This document shows positions 1 through 8,567 of a stretch of 64,000 bases of DNA, in pieces. Origin of the DNA: Caballeronia sp. dw_19. GTDB taxonomy: Bacteria; Pseudomonadota; Gammaproteobacteria; Burkholderiales; Burkholderiaceae. Location of the stretch: assembly GCF_018449515.1 (NCBI RefSeq), contig NZ_JAAVUQ010000004.1, positions 333,497 to 397,496 of the forward strand, in the 5' to 3' direction. Position 1 is the first letter of the stretch. Every line of letters starts with the position of its first letter. A program made the position numbers and the translations under genes. Under the pieces are notes generated by a model that searched no databases, was not told the DNA's origin, and saw nothing but the letters and a program-made list of their open reading frames with translations.

Positions 1-629
1 CGGAATCGGATCAAGGAACAAAGTTGAAACTGTCTGCTGAGATTTCAGCGCGGTTTCGACATGGTTGATGTGACGGTCCCCGCTATTCCATGGTTTCCGG
101 GGTTTCCGTAGTTCTCAACCTTCAGCCTGGACGGTTCAGCGAGCAATGGAACGGAACACCCGATCCCGTCTATCGATCATTTTTCTTCGGAGTCTGGACG
201 AGTTGCCCAGAACACTCGAGGTTGGACATCCAGGAAACGCTACGGGCGATCCGGGCATCGGTGACGTGCCTTGCAATGTGTCTCGTCCCAGGAATCGCTG
301 CATGGGCGAGCGGATCGCAGTTCGTGTCGCTTTACCAATAGCGGCGCAGCAAGCGGCGAAGGCGAATGATCGCAAGGTTTTGAGGGGTGCGAGGTATTTG
401 TAAAGCGGAGAGACTATAAATCAACTGTCCATTCTCAGAACTCGCGTGACAAGCCTCGCAGGCAAGATTTAACGGTCGGCACGGCGGCATTGCCAGTATG
501 CCGATCTCCAACGAAAACGCCGGTGGCGCACGTCTGAAGTTCTCTCGCGGGCTCTCTTGTTCACATTGGTTTGTGAAGCAGGGATCGCTTCGTGACCGTC
601 TTTGGAATCCGGCGACAAGGGAGATGGAA
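1..629. other. Left-edge region without a recognisable gene
   Basis: Only short overlapping open frames occur here, on both strands, with arginine-rich or otherwise unnatural composition and no convincing ribosome binding site. I see no RNA gene or repeat. The stretch just before 630 carries the AGGGAG ribosome binding site of the next gene. Confidence 0.5.
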
Positions 630-911
630 ATGAAACGTTTAATGACTGTGACCTGCGCTGCATTTTCTTTGACAGCTTTCGCGCACGCCCAGAGCCCTGA
701 CGACTACGAAGAGGGAATCGCGGCAGGACAGTTGGGCACTGCGTTGTATAACCTGGCGAATCCCGATAGGCCGCTGCCGATGCCCGCGGCCGACGTATCG
801 CAAGATTCCAAAGCTTTGCAACGAGCAGCCTCGACACCAAATTCAGCAGGGCCCGGCATCAACCCGGTTGCAGACGCTGATCGGAAAAAGATTAAGCCCT
901 ACGCGCAATGA
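630..911 (+). CDS. Small secreted protein of unknown function
   Basis: The ATG at 630 is chosen because AGGGAG lies about 7 nt upstream and because it opens a signal peptide: MKRLMTVTCAAFSLTAFAHA, with a likely cleavage site after AHA. The mature part is about 73 residues and rich in Ala, Asp and Pro, with no domain I recognise. An upstream in-frame start at 498 would bury the signal peptide. It is alone between an empty region and a divergently unrelated MFS gene. Secretion is inferred from the leader; the function is unknown. Confidence 0.6.
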   Translation: MKRLMTVTCAAFSLTAFAHAQSPDDYEEGIAAGQLGTALYNLANPDRPLPMPAADVSQDSKALQRAASTPNSAGPGINPVADADRKKIKPYAQ

Positions 912-1171
912 TTACCTCATGAAGGTGGGGGTTCCCGCGTGCCCGGTAAATATCACAGGGCACGCAGCCAGACGCTCAAGTACCAGGGCCGCGCTACTCC
1001 AACTGTGGTTCGCCGAAAACCTGCCGGGTAGTCGCGATACCGGTATAGACAGCGGACTGGCTGCGCCATCGCTCACGCCGTACGATCCGGGTTGAAGCTC
1101 GCTCGCTTCCTCACTTCGCGCCAGACGGTTGCTCCCCGAAAACACTCAACCGCCGCGCTGACCCGGACAGA

Positions 1172-2467
1172 ATGATGGACAAACAAACGGCAAGCGCACG
1201 TTACAACAATCATCCGGAAGCGGAGGAGGAGTTCACCCACTGGCGGCGCAATCTCATCGTCTGCGTATTTGGATCATTCACGACCATCGTGGCCATGACG
1301 CTCATGTTGCCGTTCTTGCCACTTTACGTGGAGCAACTAGGCGTCAAGGATCACGCCGCGATAGTCCAGTGGTCCGGCGTCGCTTACGGTGCAACGTTTT
1401 TCACCGCCGCACTAACCGCGCCGCTTTGGGGACGGCTTGCCGATCTCTACGGCCGCAAGCCGATGCTGATCCGCGCCAGCCTCGGCATGGCCATCATCAT
1501 GTCCTTGATGGGGATGGCCCATAACGTCTGGCAACTCGTTGGCCTCAGGCTTCTCGCAGGCTTGCTCGGCGGCTTTGCATCAGGTTCCACCGTGCTGGTC
1601 GCCACCCAGACACCGAAAGACCGATGCGGCTGGGCACTCGGTGTCCTGTCTTCCGGCATCATGGCCGGCAATCTGGTCGGCCCGATTATTGGTGGATCAC
1701 TGCCGCCGCTGATCGGAATACGGTCGACCTTTCTTGCCTCGGGCGCCCTTATTTTCATTACGTTTCTGGCGACCGTATTCTTCGTCAAGAACGAGCGTCA
1801 CCCGGGCTTGAACAAGAAGGGGAAACGGCGCGGGAGCTGGGGTGAAATTGGAGACAAGCGGCCGACTGTCGCCATGCTGGTGACCGGCATGCTCCTGATG
1901 CTGGCAAACATGTCGATCGAGCCGATTATCACGGTCTACGTGGCGCAAATAGTCGATGTCCATCAGGTCACGTTTGTCGCGGGACTGGTGATGTCGGCGG
2001 CGGCATTGGGCAGCATTCTCTCGGCCTCGTACCTGGGCAAGCTCGCCGATCGCATAGGGCATTGGAACGTCATTATCGGCTGCCTCGCGGTGGCGGGCAT
2101 CCTGCTGATCCCGCAAGCGTTTGTCACGCGGGGCTGGCAATTGGTGATTCTGCGATTCCTGATGGGTCTGGCGCTTGGCGGACTGCTGCCTTGCGTTGCC
2201 AGCGTGATCCGGCACAACGTACCGGCGTCGGTTGCAGGCAATATGCTCGGTTACTCGACGTCTGCCCAATATACCGGGCAGGTTGTCGGACCGCTTGCCG
2301 GCGGTTTCGTCGGAGGACATTTCGGCATGCGGGAAGTGTTTTTCGGCACCTCGGCGTTGATGATCGCGGGCGCGGTTTATAACTGGATTCTCAGGGCAAC
2401 CGTTGTCGACAAAGCCCCTGACTCATCGCTAAGCGGTGCGGTCGAGCAAGCCGCCAAGGACCGCTGA
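1172..2467 (+). CDS. MFS drug/metabolite exporter, DHA1 (MdtG-like)
   Basis: A 431-residue inner-membrane transporter with about twelve hydrophobic segments in two halves. The MFS motif A is at residues 87-99 (GRLADLYGRKPML), and a degenerate copy opens the second half (GKLADRIGHW). Length and motifs fit the DHA1 proton-antiporter family, which exports drugs or small metabolites; the nearest named type I recognise is MdtG. The start could be either of two adjacent ATGs at 1172 and 1175. It is monocistronic and is followed by a hairpin at 2558. A LysR gene follows on the same strand and may regulate it, but that is only inference. The substrate is unknown. Confidence 0.85.
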   Translation: MMDKQTASARYNNHPEAEEEFTHWRRNLIVCVFGSFTTIVAMTLMLPFLPLYVEQLGVKDHAAIVQWSGVAYGATFFTAALTAPLWGRLADLYGRKPMLIRASLGMAIIMSLMGMAHNVWQLVGLRLLAGLLGGFASGSTVLVATQTPKDRCGWALGVLSSGIMAGNLVGPIIGGSLPPLIGIRSTFLASGALIFITFLATVFFVKNERHPGLNKKGKRRGSWGEIGDKRPTVAMLVTGMLLMLANMSIEPIITVYVAQIVDVHQVTFVAGLVMSAAALGSILSASYLGKLADRIGHWNVIIGCLAVAGILLIPQAFVTRGWQLVILRFLMGLALGGLLPCVASVIRHNVPASVAGNMLGYSTSAQYTGQVVGPLAGGFVGGHFGMREVFFGTSALMIAGAVYNWILRATVVDKAPDSSLSGAVEQAAKDR

Positions 2468-2557
2468 TCACAGCGCTGATTAGCCTGGCAGCCTCGGTCA
2501 ACGAGTGTCCTGCGCTTCAGATCTCGAATCCACTGCGCGCCCAGAAGCGGTTCCATG

Positions 2558-2580
2558 CCGGCAAACGCCTTGTTTGCCGG
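2558..2580 (+). terminator. Hairpin downstream of the MFS gene
   Basis: Perfect 9-bp stem (CCGGCAAAC / GTTTGCCGG) with a 5-nt loop, followed by only a weak TT. It sits 90 bp after the MFS stop, so it is a plausible but not classic terminator. Confidence 0.5.
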
Positions 2581-2729
2581 TTAGCTCATGCCCCGTGCCA
2601 CAATCATGGCCAGCGCGCTTGTGAAACGCGTGTGCCTGACCTATTCCAACGCAACCTTCCGTGCCCGTCCTTCGGAGAAATTCGGACGTATCGGCGATAT
2701 CGCTCGATCTTTAACCGTTTGAGGTCTGC

Positions 2730-3653
2730 ATGGAGCTGCGACAACTCCGCTATTTCATTGCGGTAGCCGAAGAAATGAACATCACGCGCGCGGCCGATCG
2801 TCTGCACATGACACAGCCGCCGCTTAGCCGGCAGATCCAGCAGATAGAAGAAAGTGTCGGGTTGCCGCTGTTCGAACGCGGTTCGCGGCCTTTGCGCCTG
2901 ACCGAAGCGGGGCGCGTTTTCTACGCGCAGGCAAAGCGCCTGATCGATGAAAGCGACGAGCTCGTCCCGCTCACACGCAGGCTTGCGCAACTGGCGGAAC
3001 GCATTGTGATCGGCTTCGTGCCGTCTACTCTTTACGGTGCGCTGCCGCAGGTTATCCGCGCATTTCGCGAGGCCGCTCCGCAGATCGAATTGTCGCTGAT
3101 CGAGATGTTCACGCTCGAACAACTCGGCGCATTAAAGGGCGGACGAATTGATGTCGGCTTTGGACGACTGCGTTTCGACGATGTGCAACTGACGCGCGAA
3201 GTACTCGTCGAGGAACGGATGATTGCCGCGCTGCCGGAAGATCATCCGTTAGCGGATGCTTCTGTGGAGTTGACGCTGGAGGATATGGCGCGCGAGACGC
3301 TGATTGTGTATCCGAGTTCGCCGCGTCCGAGTTATGCGGACCAGCAGTTATCGGCACTGCGCGATCATGCGCTTGAACCTGCCGCCGTACACGAAGTGCG
3401 GGAGTTGCAGACAGCGCTTGGGCTCGTTGCGGCGCGAGTGGGTGTGTCGCTTGTGCCGGAGAGCGTTGATGGTTTGAGGGTGCATGGCGTCGTCTACCGG
3501 CACCTGCCCGAACCAGGTCCCACGTCACCGATCATCATGAGCCGCCGGCTTCAGGACGAAGGGCAAACCACGGCCCTCTTCTGTTCCATTGCGCGTGATT
3601 TGTTCCGTCGTGATAGACTTTTTCGCGTTGCTGATCGAAGCGATGTTCGCTAG
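2730..3653 (+). CDS. LysR-family transcriptional regulator
   Basis: 307 residues. The N-terminal winged helix-turn-helix is typical (ELRQLRYFIAVAEEMNITRA, residues 2-21, then QPPLSRQIQQIEE), followed by a periplasmic-binding-like effector domain from about residue 90. GAGG lies 6 nt before the ATG. Orientation and distance (about 260 bp) relative to the MFS gene allow either co-regulation or independence. No divergent partner is present, because the next plus-strand region is the repeat element. The effector is unknown. Confidence 0.88.
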   Translation: MELRQLRYFIAVAEEMNITRAADRLHMTQPPLSRQIQQIEESVGLPLFERGSRPLRLTEAGRVFYAQAKRLIDESDELVPLTRRLAQLAERIVIGFVPSTLYGALPQVIRAFREAAPQIELSLIEMFTLEQLGALKGGRIDVGFGRLRFDDVQLTREVLVEERMIAALPEDHPLADASVELTLEDMARETLIVYPSSPRPSYADQQLSALRDHALEPAAVHEVRELQTALGLVAARVGVSLVPESVDGLRVHGVVYRHLPEPGPTSPIIMSRRLQDEGQTTALFCSIARDLFRRDRLFRVADRSDVR

Positions 3654-3683
3654 TGACTAGTGCGTCTGGCATGACCGGCACGT

Positions 3684-3717
3684 TAAAAAAAAGTCCCACC
3701 CGGGCGGGATGGGACTT
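3684..3717 (-). terminator. Strong intrinsic terminator for minus-strand transcripts
   Basis: The inverted repeat AAGTCCCA...TGGGACTT spans 3691-3717, and on the minus strand it is followed directly by a run of eight T (eight A at 3685-3692 on the plus strand). It therefore stops transcription arriving from the right (element A or the fliD side). It would also insulate the convergent LysR gene. On the plus strand no U-run follows. Confidence 0.7.
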
Positions 3718-3841
3718 AAGCACGACGAGGATCACCTTCGTCGCGGGACACACCCTCGGAAGGGTGATGCTAGTGTGTCTGCATTCGCGCCGAAAGGAAA
3801 TAATGTCGGGGTTGATCTGACAACATTTAACGATCTGGGGG

Positions 3842-4193
3842 TGGAGTTTGGTCGCTAGGGGATGGGGGTCGGGGTCTATGCTGGGGTGGTCGGTTCTGGG
3901 TTAGCGGTCGGGGATGGTGCTGGGTTGGTCGGTTCTGGGGTTAGCGGTCGGGGTCAATGCCGGGTTGCTGCTTGCGGCCTTAGCGGTCTGCGAGAGTTGG
4001 ATTTTCTCTTTATCACTGTTAGCCACTGTGCGTGGCGGCACGTCATTTCTTTGTCCAAAGCGACAAAGAAACGAAGCAAAGAAAACGCTTTCAACCACGC
4101 TACCCTAAGTGTCCACAGCGTGCAGTTTCTATTCATAGGTGCCCCAAAAGCACGGTGCTCGCCAGAGCGAAGGATGTTTGAAACCCTCCTTCT
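3842..4193 (+). repeat. Element A, left arm
   Basis: The outer part (about 3860-3970) holds two imperfect 40-bp units beginning GGTCGGTTCTGG and rich in GGGG runs. The inner part (about 3985-4193) is the conserved arm, ending near CCTCCTTCTC, where it stops matching the right arm. Within it, at 4053-4078, TTTCTTTGTC and GACAAAGAAA form a 10-bp palindrome with a 6-nt spacer. Confidence 0.75.
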
Positions 4194-4573
4194 CCGAACA
4201 CCGATACCCACACGCTTCGCCACCAGTGATTGAACCTGCCCAAGGGGCACCCCGCGCTATCCGCGGACGACCAACCACCAAATGTGCACGCGCCTCGAAC
4301 CACGTAGCCAACCCTGCTGGAAACGAGGCCGCGAAGATGCGGGCGGCCGTAACCGACGAAAATAGCTGTACAGAACGCGCAGCCAATTCACAAAAACTGA
4401 AGCAGTGACCACAAACACGCATCAAGCCGTGGCGAATGGATACAGTCGCACAGACCAGATAGCTAATCTGTCAAAAAACGCAGCCGTAAATATCTGTAAG
4501 GCCGTGCGGGTTCCTTAGCAATTGTGCTTGCCCGAGAGCGTACGGGGCGAAGCGTGTTCGTGTCAGGATTCGC
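4194..4573. repeat. Element A, core segment
   Basis: About 380 bp not shared between the arms. It matches the reverse complement of the copy B core (20164-20542) with roughly 90% identity by eye, so A and B lie in opposite orientations. An 89-codon GTG-started frame (4139-4408) and an antisense 98-codon frame (4129-4425) overlap it. Between A and B the differences I counted in the former fall about 4/6/6 on codon positions 1/2/3, so neither frame looks like a protein under selection. Confidence 0.7.
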
Positions 4574-4900
4574 GAGAAGGAGGGGTTCAAACATCCGTGG
4601 TTCTGGCGAGCACCGTGCTTTTGGGGCACCTATGAATCAAAACTGCACGCTGTGGACACTTAGGGTAGCGTGGTTTAAAAGCGTTTTCTTTGCTTCGTTT
4701 CTTTGTCGCTTTGGACAAAGAAATGACGTGCCGCCACGCACAGTGGCTAATAGTGATAAAGAGAAAATCCAACTCTCGCAGACCGCTAACACTGAAAGCA
4801 CCAACCCGGCATTGACCCCGACCGCTAACCCAGAACCGACCACCCCGACCACTAACCCGGAACCCAACACCCCGAGACCCACCCCTAAGCCCATGCAAGC
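4574..4900 (-). repeat. Element A, right arm
   Basis: Reverse complement of the left arm. The conserved inner part is about 4574-4790, and the outer C-rich part reads ACCGCTAACCC...CCACCCCGACC in imperfect repeats until about 4900. The kinase remnant begins about 30 bp further right. Confidence 0.75.
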
Positions 4901-4929
4901 GCCCCACCGCTCGCGCAAATACCCGTAGA

Positions 4930-5215
4930 GAGCCTCCATTTGCCGATATCCGACTAACTTGGCCCGACCAAGCCCAAACCTGCCGGCGTGGCGGCCGCGG
5001 CTACCGTCCAGCCGATGAAACGACTCGAAGATACGTGTCCGCTCCGCAACCGGAATACCGGAGCCCTCGTCGTCCACGATCAGCACGAGCGCGCCCGCCG
5101 GCCCCAAACATGCGCTCAGCGAAATGGTGCGCTGCGCGTAGCGGGTGCTGTTGCGAATCAGGTTCAACAAGGCCCTTGCAACCAGCTCTTCGCCGCACAA
5201 CGAACCGCCACTCAT
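4930..5215 (-). pseudogene. Sensor histidine kinase remnant (C-terminal ATPase domain)
   Basis: The minus strand reads an N box (ALLNLIRNSTRYA), a G1 box (VDDEGSGIP), an F box (TRIFESFHRLD) and the start of a G2 box (GRFGLG). The frame is then lost: continuing one frame over gives SRISANGGSLR, which resembles the usual kinase C-terminus. The sensor, dimerisation and phospho-histidine parts are absent. It starts just after the fliD stop and ends next to the right arm of element A. It is best read as a truncated, frameshifted kinase. Confidence 0.7.
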
Positions 5216-5233
5216 CGCGCGGCGCGTTCCTCG

Positions 5234-6736
5234 TCAACCCTTGTTTCCGGCCAGTGCGCCCGCGCTGTTGGCCCCGCCGAACAATGCGGTCAGATAGTTC
5301 GCATTGCTGCTCATCTGCGCCATCAGCGTGTTGAGTGCAGTGAACTGCGCGTTGTAGCTGTTCGTCAGTTGCGCGGCGAATGCGTCCAGCTTCGTGCCCT
5401 GGACCTTGATATTCTCGAGGTCCTTGTTGAGCGACGTTGTCCTGGTATCGAGCAGGCCATCTTTCTTGAGAAAGGTCGTGAGGGTCTTGTTCATCTCCGC
5501 ACCGAGACCGGAGGTCGAATTGAACAACGCGTTGACCGTGCCGGGTTTGTTGGTCAGCGCGGCGTTCAGCGCGGTTTCGTCGATCTTCAACGTGCCGTCC
5601 TGTTGCAGCACGATACCGATAGACCCCAGGTTCGCCATTCCCTTGGTCTCGCCCCCTGCCGTCGGAACGCCCTTGCTGATCACGGTTGCAAGCGCATTCT
5701 TGACCGTGTTCATCATCGAGTCGCCGAGCAATGGTCCGCCTTGCGAGCCCTTGGGTTGCGACTTGTCGAAAGAAGTCAGCGACGCAGCCATGTTGACGAA
5801 GTTGTTATACGCCGTGACGAAGGCCTTGATCGAGGTCTGCTGGGCGGTCGGGTCGGAGGTGACGCTCAGCGTCTGGGTCGTGCCCACGGACTCGGAGGTC
5901 AGGTTGATCGACAGCCCCGCAATCGCCGATGTCACGCTGTTGCTCGGGCTGCTGACCTCCGTGCCGGCCACCGTCAGCAACGCGTCCTTGCCAGCCGCGG
6001 TTTGCTTCCAGTTCTCCGATGTCCCGATAGTCGTGTACGGCGCCACGGTCTTGGTCGGGTCCGAGGGGTCGACAGTCGAGGTGGACGAGCTGACGTTGAG
6101 CTTCGATAACCCGGTGTTGTCGCCCGAGCCAGCCGGCGTGACCTCCACCGAGATACCGTTCGCCACGCCCGTGGTGGACGAGTGCAGCACGAGATGCGCG
6201 CCGTCCGTACCGGTGATCACCGTCGCGCTCACGCCGGGATTGCCGGAGGCTGAATTGATCGCGGCTGCAATGCCGCTCAGCGTGTTATTCGACGAATCGA
6301 TCTTGATCGAAACGTCCTTGCCGCCCACCGAGAGTTTCAGCGTGCCGGTACCGAGCGTGTCCTTGGCGCCGAACGCGCCCGAAGTGATACTTTGCGATGT
6401 CGCGATGTTGGTGACCTGGATCGCATAGCTGCCCGTCGTGGCGCCCTTGCCGGCAGTAGCGGTCAGGCCCTTGCCGTCGGCCTTGGCCGTGACAGCGGAC
6501 AACGCGGTGCCGTCGGACAGCGACCCCAGTGAGCTCTGCAGCAGCGACAGGACCGATTTCAACGAACCGACAGCCGTCAGGAGGGAAGTGCTGGTCTTCT
6601 GTTTGGCCGAGTTGGTCGCATTCAATCCGGCAACCCGTGCGTTGACGATAGCTTCGACAAGCGCCGGAACGTCGGTATTCTTGCCCGTCGAGCCGTTGAT
6701 TAGAGATTGTCCCGCGGACTTGATTGCGTCAGACAT
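5234..6736 (-). CDS. fliD: Flagellar hook-associated protein 2 (filament cap)
   Basis: 500 residues, low in aromatic residues and rich in Ser, Thr, Ala and Gly, as usual for axial flagellar proteins. The first ~110 residues match the FliD N-terminal region (IVNARVAGLNATNSAKQKTS, then the AVGSLKSVLSLLQSSLGSLS stretch). The C-terminal half ends in a coiled-coil region (KDLENIKVQGTKLDAFAAQL). FliD caps the filament and guides flagellin assembly. AAGGGAG lies 13 nt before the ATG. It is an orphan with no other flagellar gene in the window, and its first 15 residues differ from the usual FliD start (no SGLGSGLD motif). It may be a second fliD copy; activity is uncertain. Confidence 0.8.
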   Translation of the reverse strand: MSDAIKSAGQSLINGSTGKNTDVPALVEAIVNARVAGLNATNSAKQKTSTSLLTAVGSLKSVLSLLQSSLGSLSDGTALSAVTAKADGKGLTATAGKGATTGSYAIQVTNIATSQSITSGAFGAKDTLGTGTLKLSVGGKDVSIKIDSSNNTLSGIAAAINSASGNPGVSATVITGTDGAHLVLHSSTTGVANGISVEVTPAGSGDNTGLSKLNVSSSTSTVDPSDPTKTVAPYTTIGTSENWKQTAAGKDALLTVAGTEVSSPSNSVTSAIAGLSINLTSESVGTTQTLSVTSDPTAQQTSIKAFVTAYNNFVNMAASLTSFDKSQPKGSQGGPLLGDSMMNTVKNALATVISKGVPTAGGETKGMANLGSIGIVLQQDGTLKIDETALNAALTNKPGTVNALFNSTSGLGAEMNKTLTTFLKKDGLLDTRTTSLNKDLENIKVQGTKLDAFAAQLTNSYNAQFTALNTLMAQMSSNANYLTALFGGANSAGALAGNKG

Positions 6737-7088
6737 AAATAGTGGAACTCCCTTGTTAAACCCCGGGTTGGACTGATCAACAGCCAGCCTTCACACGCGA
6801 TGGCACTTTTGTGACACGAGCCGGGAAAAAGCCGTTCAAGTCGCTGGTAACCGGCTTTGAATTGCGGCTCTGATTTGCTCATTCGCGTGTTGTGTCGCCG
6901 CGCGGCATGAGCGGCAGCGCATGCAAGCCAATGCTACGATTAATTATCTATAGATTACGGTAAGCCGACTAAATACTTTAGGGAAGTTTTCAGTTTTGTC
7001 GGAAAATTTCCGAATTCCGTGGCTTGAGGGAGCGCCGAATCGGAACGGATTCAAAAGGGATAAGGGGAAGCCGCGCGCCTAGCCACCT
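6737..7088. other. AT-richer intergenic region upstream of fliD
   Basis: Noncoding. The stretch around 6935-7015 is notably AT-rich (TTAATTATCTATAGATTACGG, then AAATACTTTAGGG) compared with the neighbourhood and could hold the fliD promoter. I see no definite sigma-28-type motif and no gene. Confidence 0.4.
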
Positions 7089-7397
7089 TCATGCTGGCGA
7101 CCGCATCGCGGCATCTCGCCCTGTTTCAGCCGGCGAGAAGACATTCAAAAGCGTGCGACGGATGTTCCTGGAGCGCGCGTTCAAGCACTCGACAGCACCT
7201 GCATCGAGCGTCTTTTCTACTCCAGGGAACGGATCATCATCGCGCCGTCGGCTCTTCCGCCAAGGCGTCCGCATGTCGCTGCCGTCGGCGCGGCAACGGC
7301 CGATCTCGGCGGCGGTGCTATCGATCCAGTAGGGGCGCTGCTCCTTCACATCCCGCAGCGGTCCCTCGCCAAGATGATTGCTGGCATCGACGATCAG
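7089..7397 (-). pseudogene. SMP-30/gluconolactonase-family remnant
   Basis: Immediately after the stop of the dehydrogenase gene, the minus strand reads DASNHLGEGPLRDVKEQRPY followed by WIDSTAAEIGRCRADGSDMR. This is the typical N-terminus of SMP-30/gluconolactonase/regucalcin-like proteins. No start codon precedes it, a TGA lies just upstream in frame, and homology fades after about residue 45 although the frame stays open to 7089. The rest of the roughly 290-residue protein is missing. Its position suggests a former operon partner of the dehydrogenase, acting on a sugar acid or lactone. Confidence 0.65.
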
Positions 7398-7427
7398 TCA
7401 GGCTTCGATCGTGGCTGTCTACCGTTA

Positions 7428-8378
7428 TCAGCTCTTGTCGTCATCGGACTTCAATGTTGCGCGGCGATGCGCCAGCAAGGCCATCAGCCGCCGGTCACGC
7501 CAGCGGCTACGGCTTTCTATTTCGTCGCGTGGCAACACGTCGCGGCGTTCGGCATCGAGTCTCGCGATGCTGTCAGGCGACCAGTCGAACGGCACGCTGT
7601 CCTTTGCAAAGGCGCGGTACATCGCGCCATAACGCGCGGCATAATCCGCCACGCCGCCGGGCGCGTTCAGGTCGATGGTTTCAAATGGCCCCATGAACGA
7701 CCACCGCAGCCCGAGGCCGTCGCGCATCACCGTGTCGAGATCGGCGGCGCTTGCGTAGCCTCGTGCGTAGAGGCTCAATGCTTCGTCCAGAAGCACGCCT
7801 TGCAAGCGGTTCAGTAGAAAACCCGGGATCTCGCGCGCAACGGTCACGGGCTCCTGGCCCGCCTCCTCGTAGAGCGCACGCGCACGGGCCAATGTGTCCG
7901 GCGACGTCCACGGCGCTCCGCATAGCTCGACCAGCGGCACGAGCGAAGGCGAATTCACGGGGTGCGCCACAAGGCATCGCGCGCGGCCCTCCAGTGCTTC
8001 GGTGAACGTCGAGGCAGGCAGGCCGGAGGTCGAACTGGCCAGCAGCGTGTCGGGGCGCGTCAGCCTGTCCAGTTCGGCAAACAATGTGCGCTTGACCTCC
8101 ACGATCTCCGCAATGTTCTCCTGCACCAGATCGACATCGCTCACCGCGTCCGCGAGCTGCTCATATGCTGTAACACGCGACACGATCCGCTCTTCCGGCT
8201 CGTCGACGAGTCCGTACTTGCCGAGGTCCGAGACACTGCTGCGGATAGACGGAATCGCACCGTCGAGCATCGCGCGGTCGGCGTCGTGAAGCCTCACCTC
8301 GAAACCCGCACGCGCGAACACGATCGCCCACGCACGGCCTATCCGTCCCGATCCAATCACTGCAACGCGTCTGCTCAT
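7428..8378 (-). CDS. 3-hydroxyacyl-CoA dehydrogenase-like NAD enzyme (L-gulonate/carnitine dehydrogenase type)
   Basis: 316 residues. The N-terminal Rossmann fold begins with VIGSGRIGRAW (residues 8-18), and the C-terminal helical domain starts near residue 190. The catalytic histidine is in CLVAHPVNSP (His139) and the family asparagine in GFLLNRLQ. The stretch GLGLRWSFMGPFETIDLNAP is characteristic of the CRYL1 (lambda-crystallin, L-gulonate 3-dehydrogenase) branch rather than fatty-acid oxidation enzymes. With the decayed lactonase just downstream and the GntR gene upstream, a small sugar-acid or hydroxy-acid pathway is likely. The exact substrate is unknown. Confidence 0.82.
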   Translation of the reverse strand: MSRRVAVIGSGRIGRAWAIVFARAGFEVRLHDADRAMLDGAIPSIRSSVSDLGKYGLVDEPEERIVSRVTAYEQLADAVSDVDLVQENIAEIVEVKRTLFAELDRLTRPDTLLASSTSGLPASTFTEALEGRARCLVAHPVNSPSLVPLVELCGAPWTSPDTLARARALYEEAGQEPVTVAREIPGFLLNRLQGVLLDEALSLYARGYASAADLDTVMRDGLGLRWSFMGPFETIDLNAPGGVADYAARYGAMYRAFAKDSVPFDWSPDSIARLDAERRDVLPRDEIESRSRWRDRRLMALLAHRRATLKSDDDKS

Positions 8379-8567
8379 GGTGTAGTTCCATCGACGATCA
8401 AGCTTTTTTATCGCGCAACGTAATCACGGCAGGCGGTACAACCAGCACGCGCAACCCCGCGGGCGGTTCAACATCTGTAGAACCGTCGTGCTTGTCTACC
8501 TCGTTTTTTGGGGGGCAGCTCACAGGCTCGGCACAGCTCGGGTCACCGCTCAACTCACAGGCCCAAG

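Larger units (their letters stand above)
3842..4900. repeat. Long inverted-repeat element, copy A
   Basis: About 1.06 kb. It consists of two long inverted arms around a unique core. The arms share, in opposite orientation, the block containing TTTCTTTGTC-CAAAGC-GACAAAGAAA and the block GGTGCCCCAAAAGCACGGTG. The same sequences recur in copy B (19.8-20.8 kb) and copy C (63.7 kb to the end). It lies between convergent neighbours (LysR and the fliD/kinase-remnant side). No transposase is encoded. I do not recognise a named family; it may be a non-autonomous mobile or structural element. Boundaries are by eye and the outer edges fade into degenerate G-rich repeats. Confidence 0.8.
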
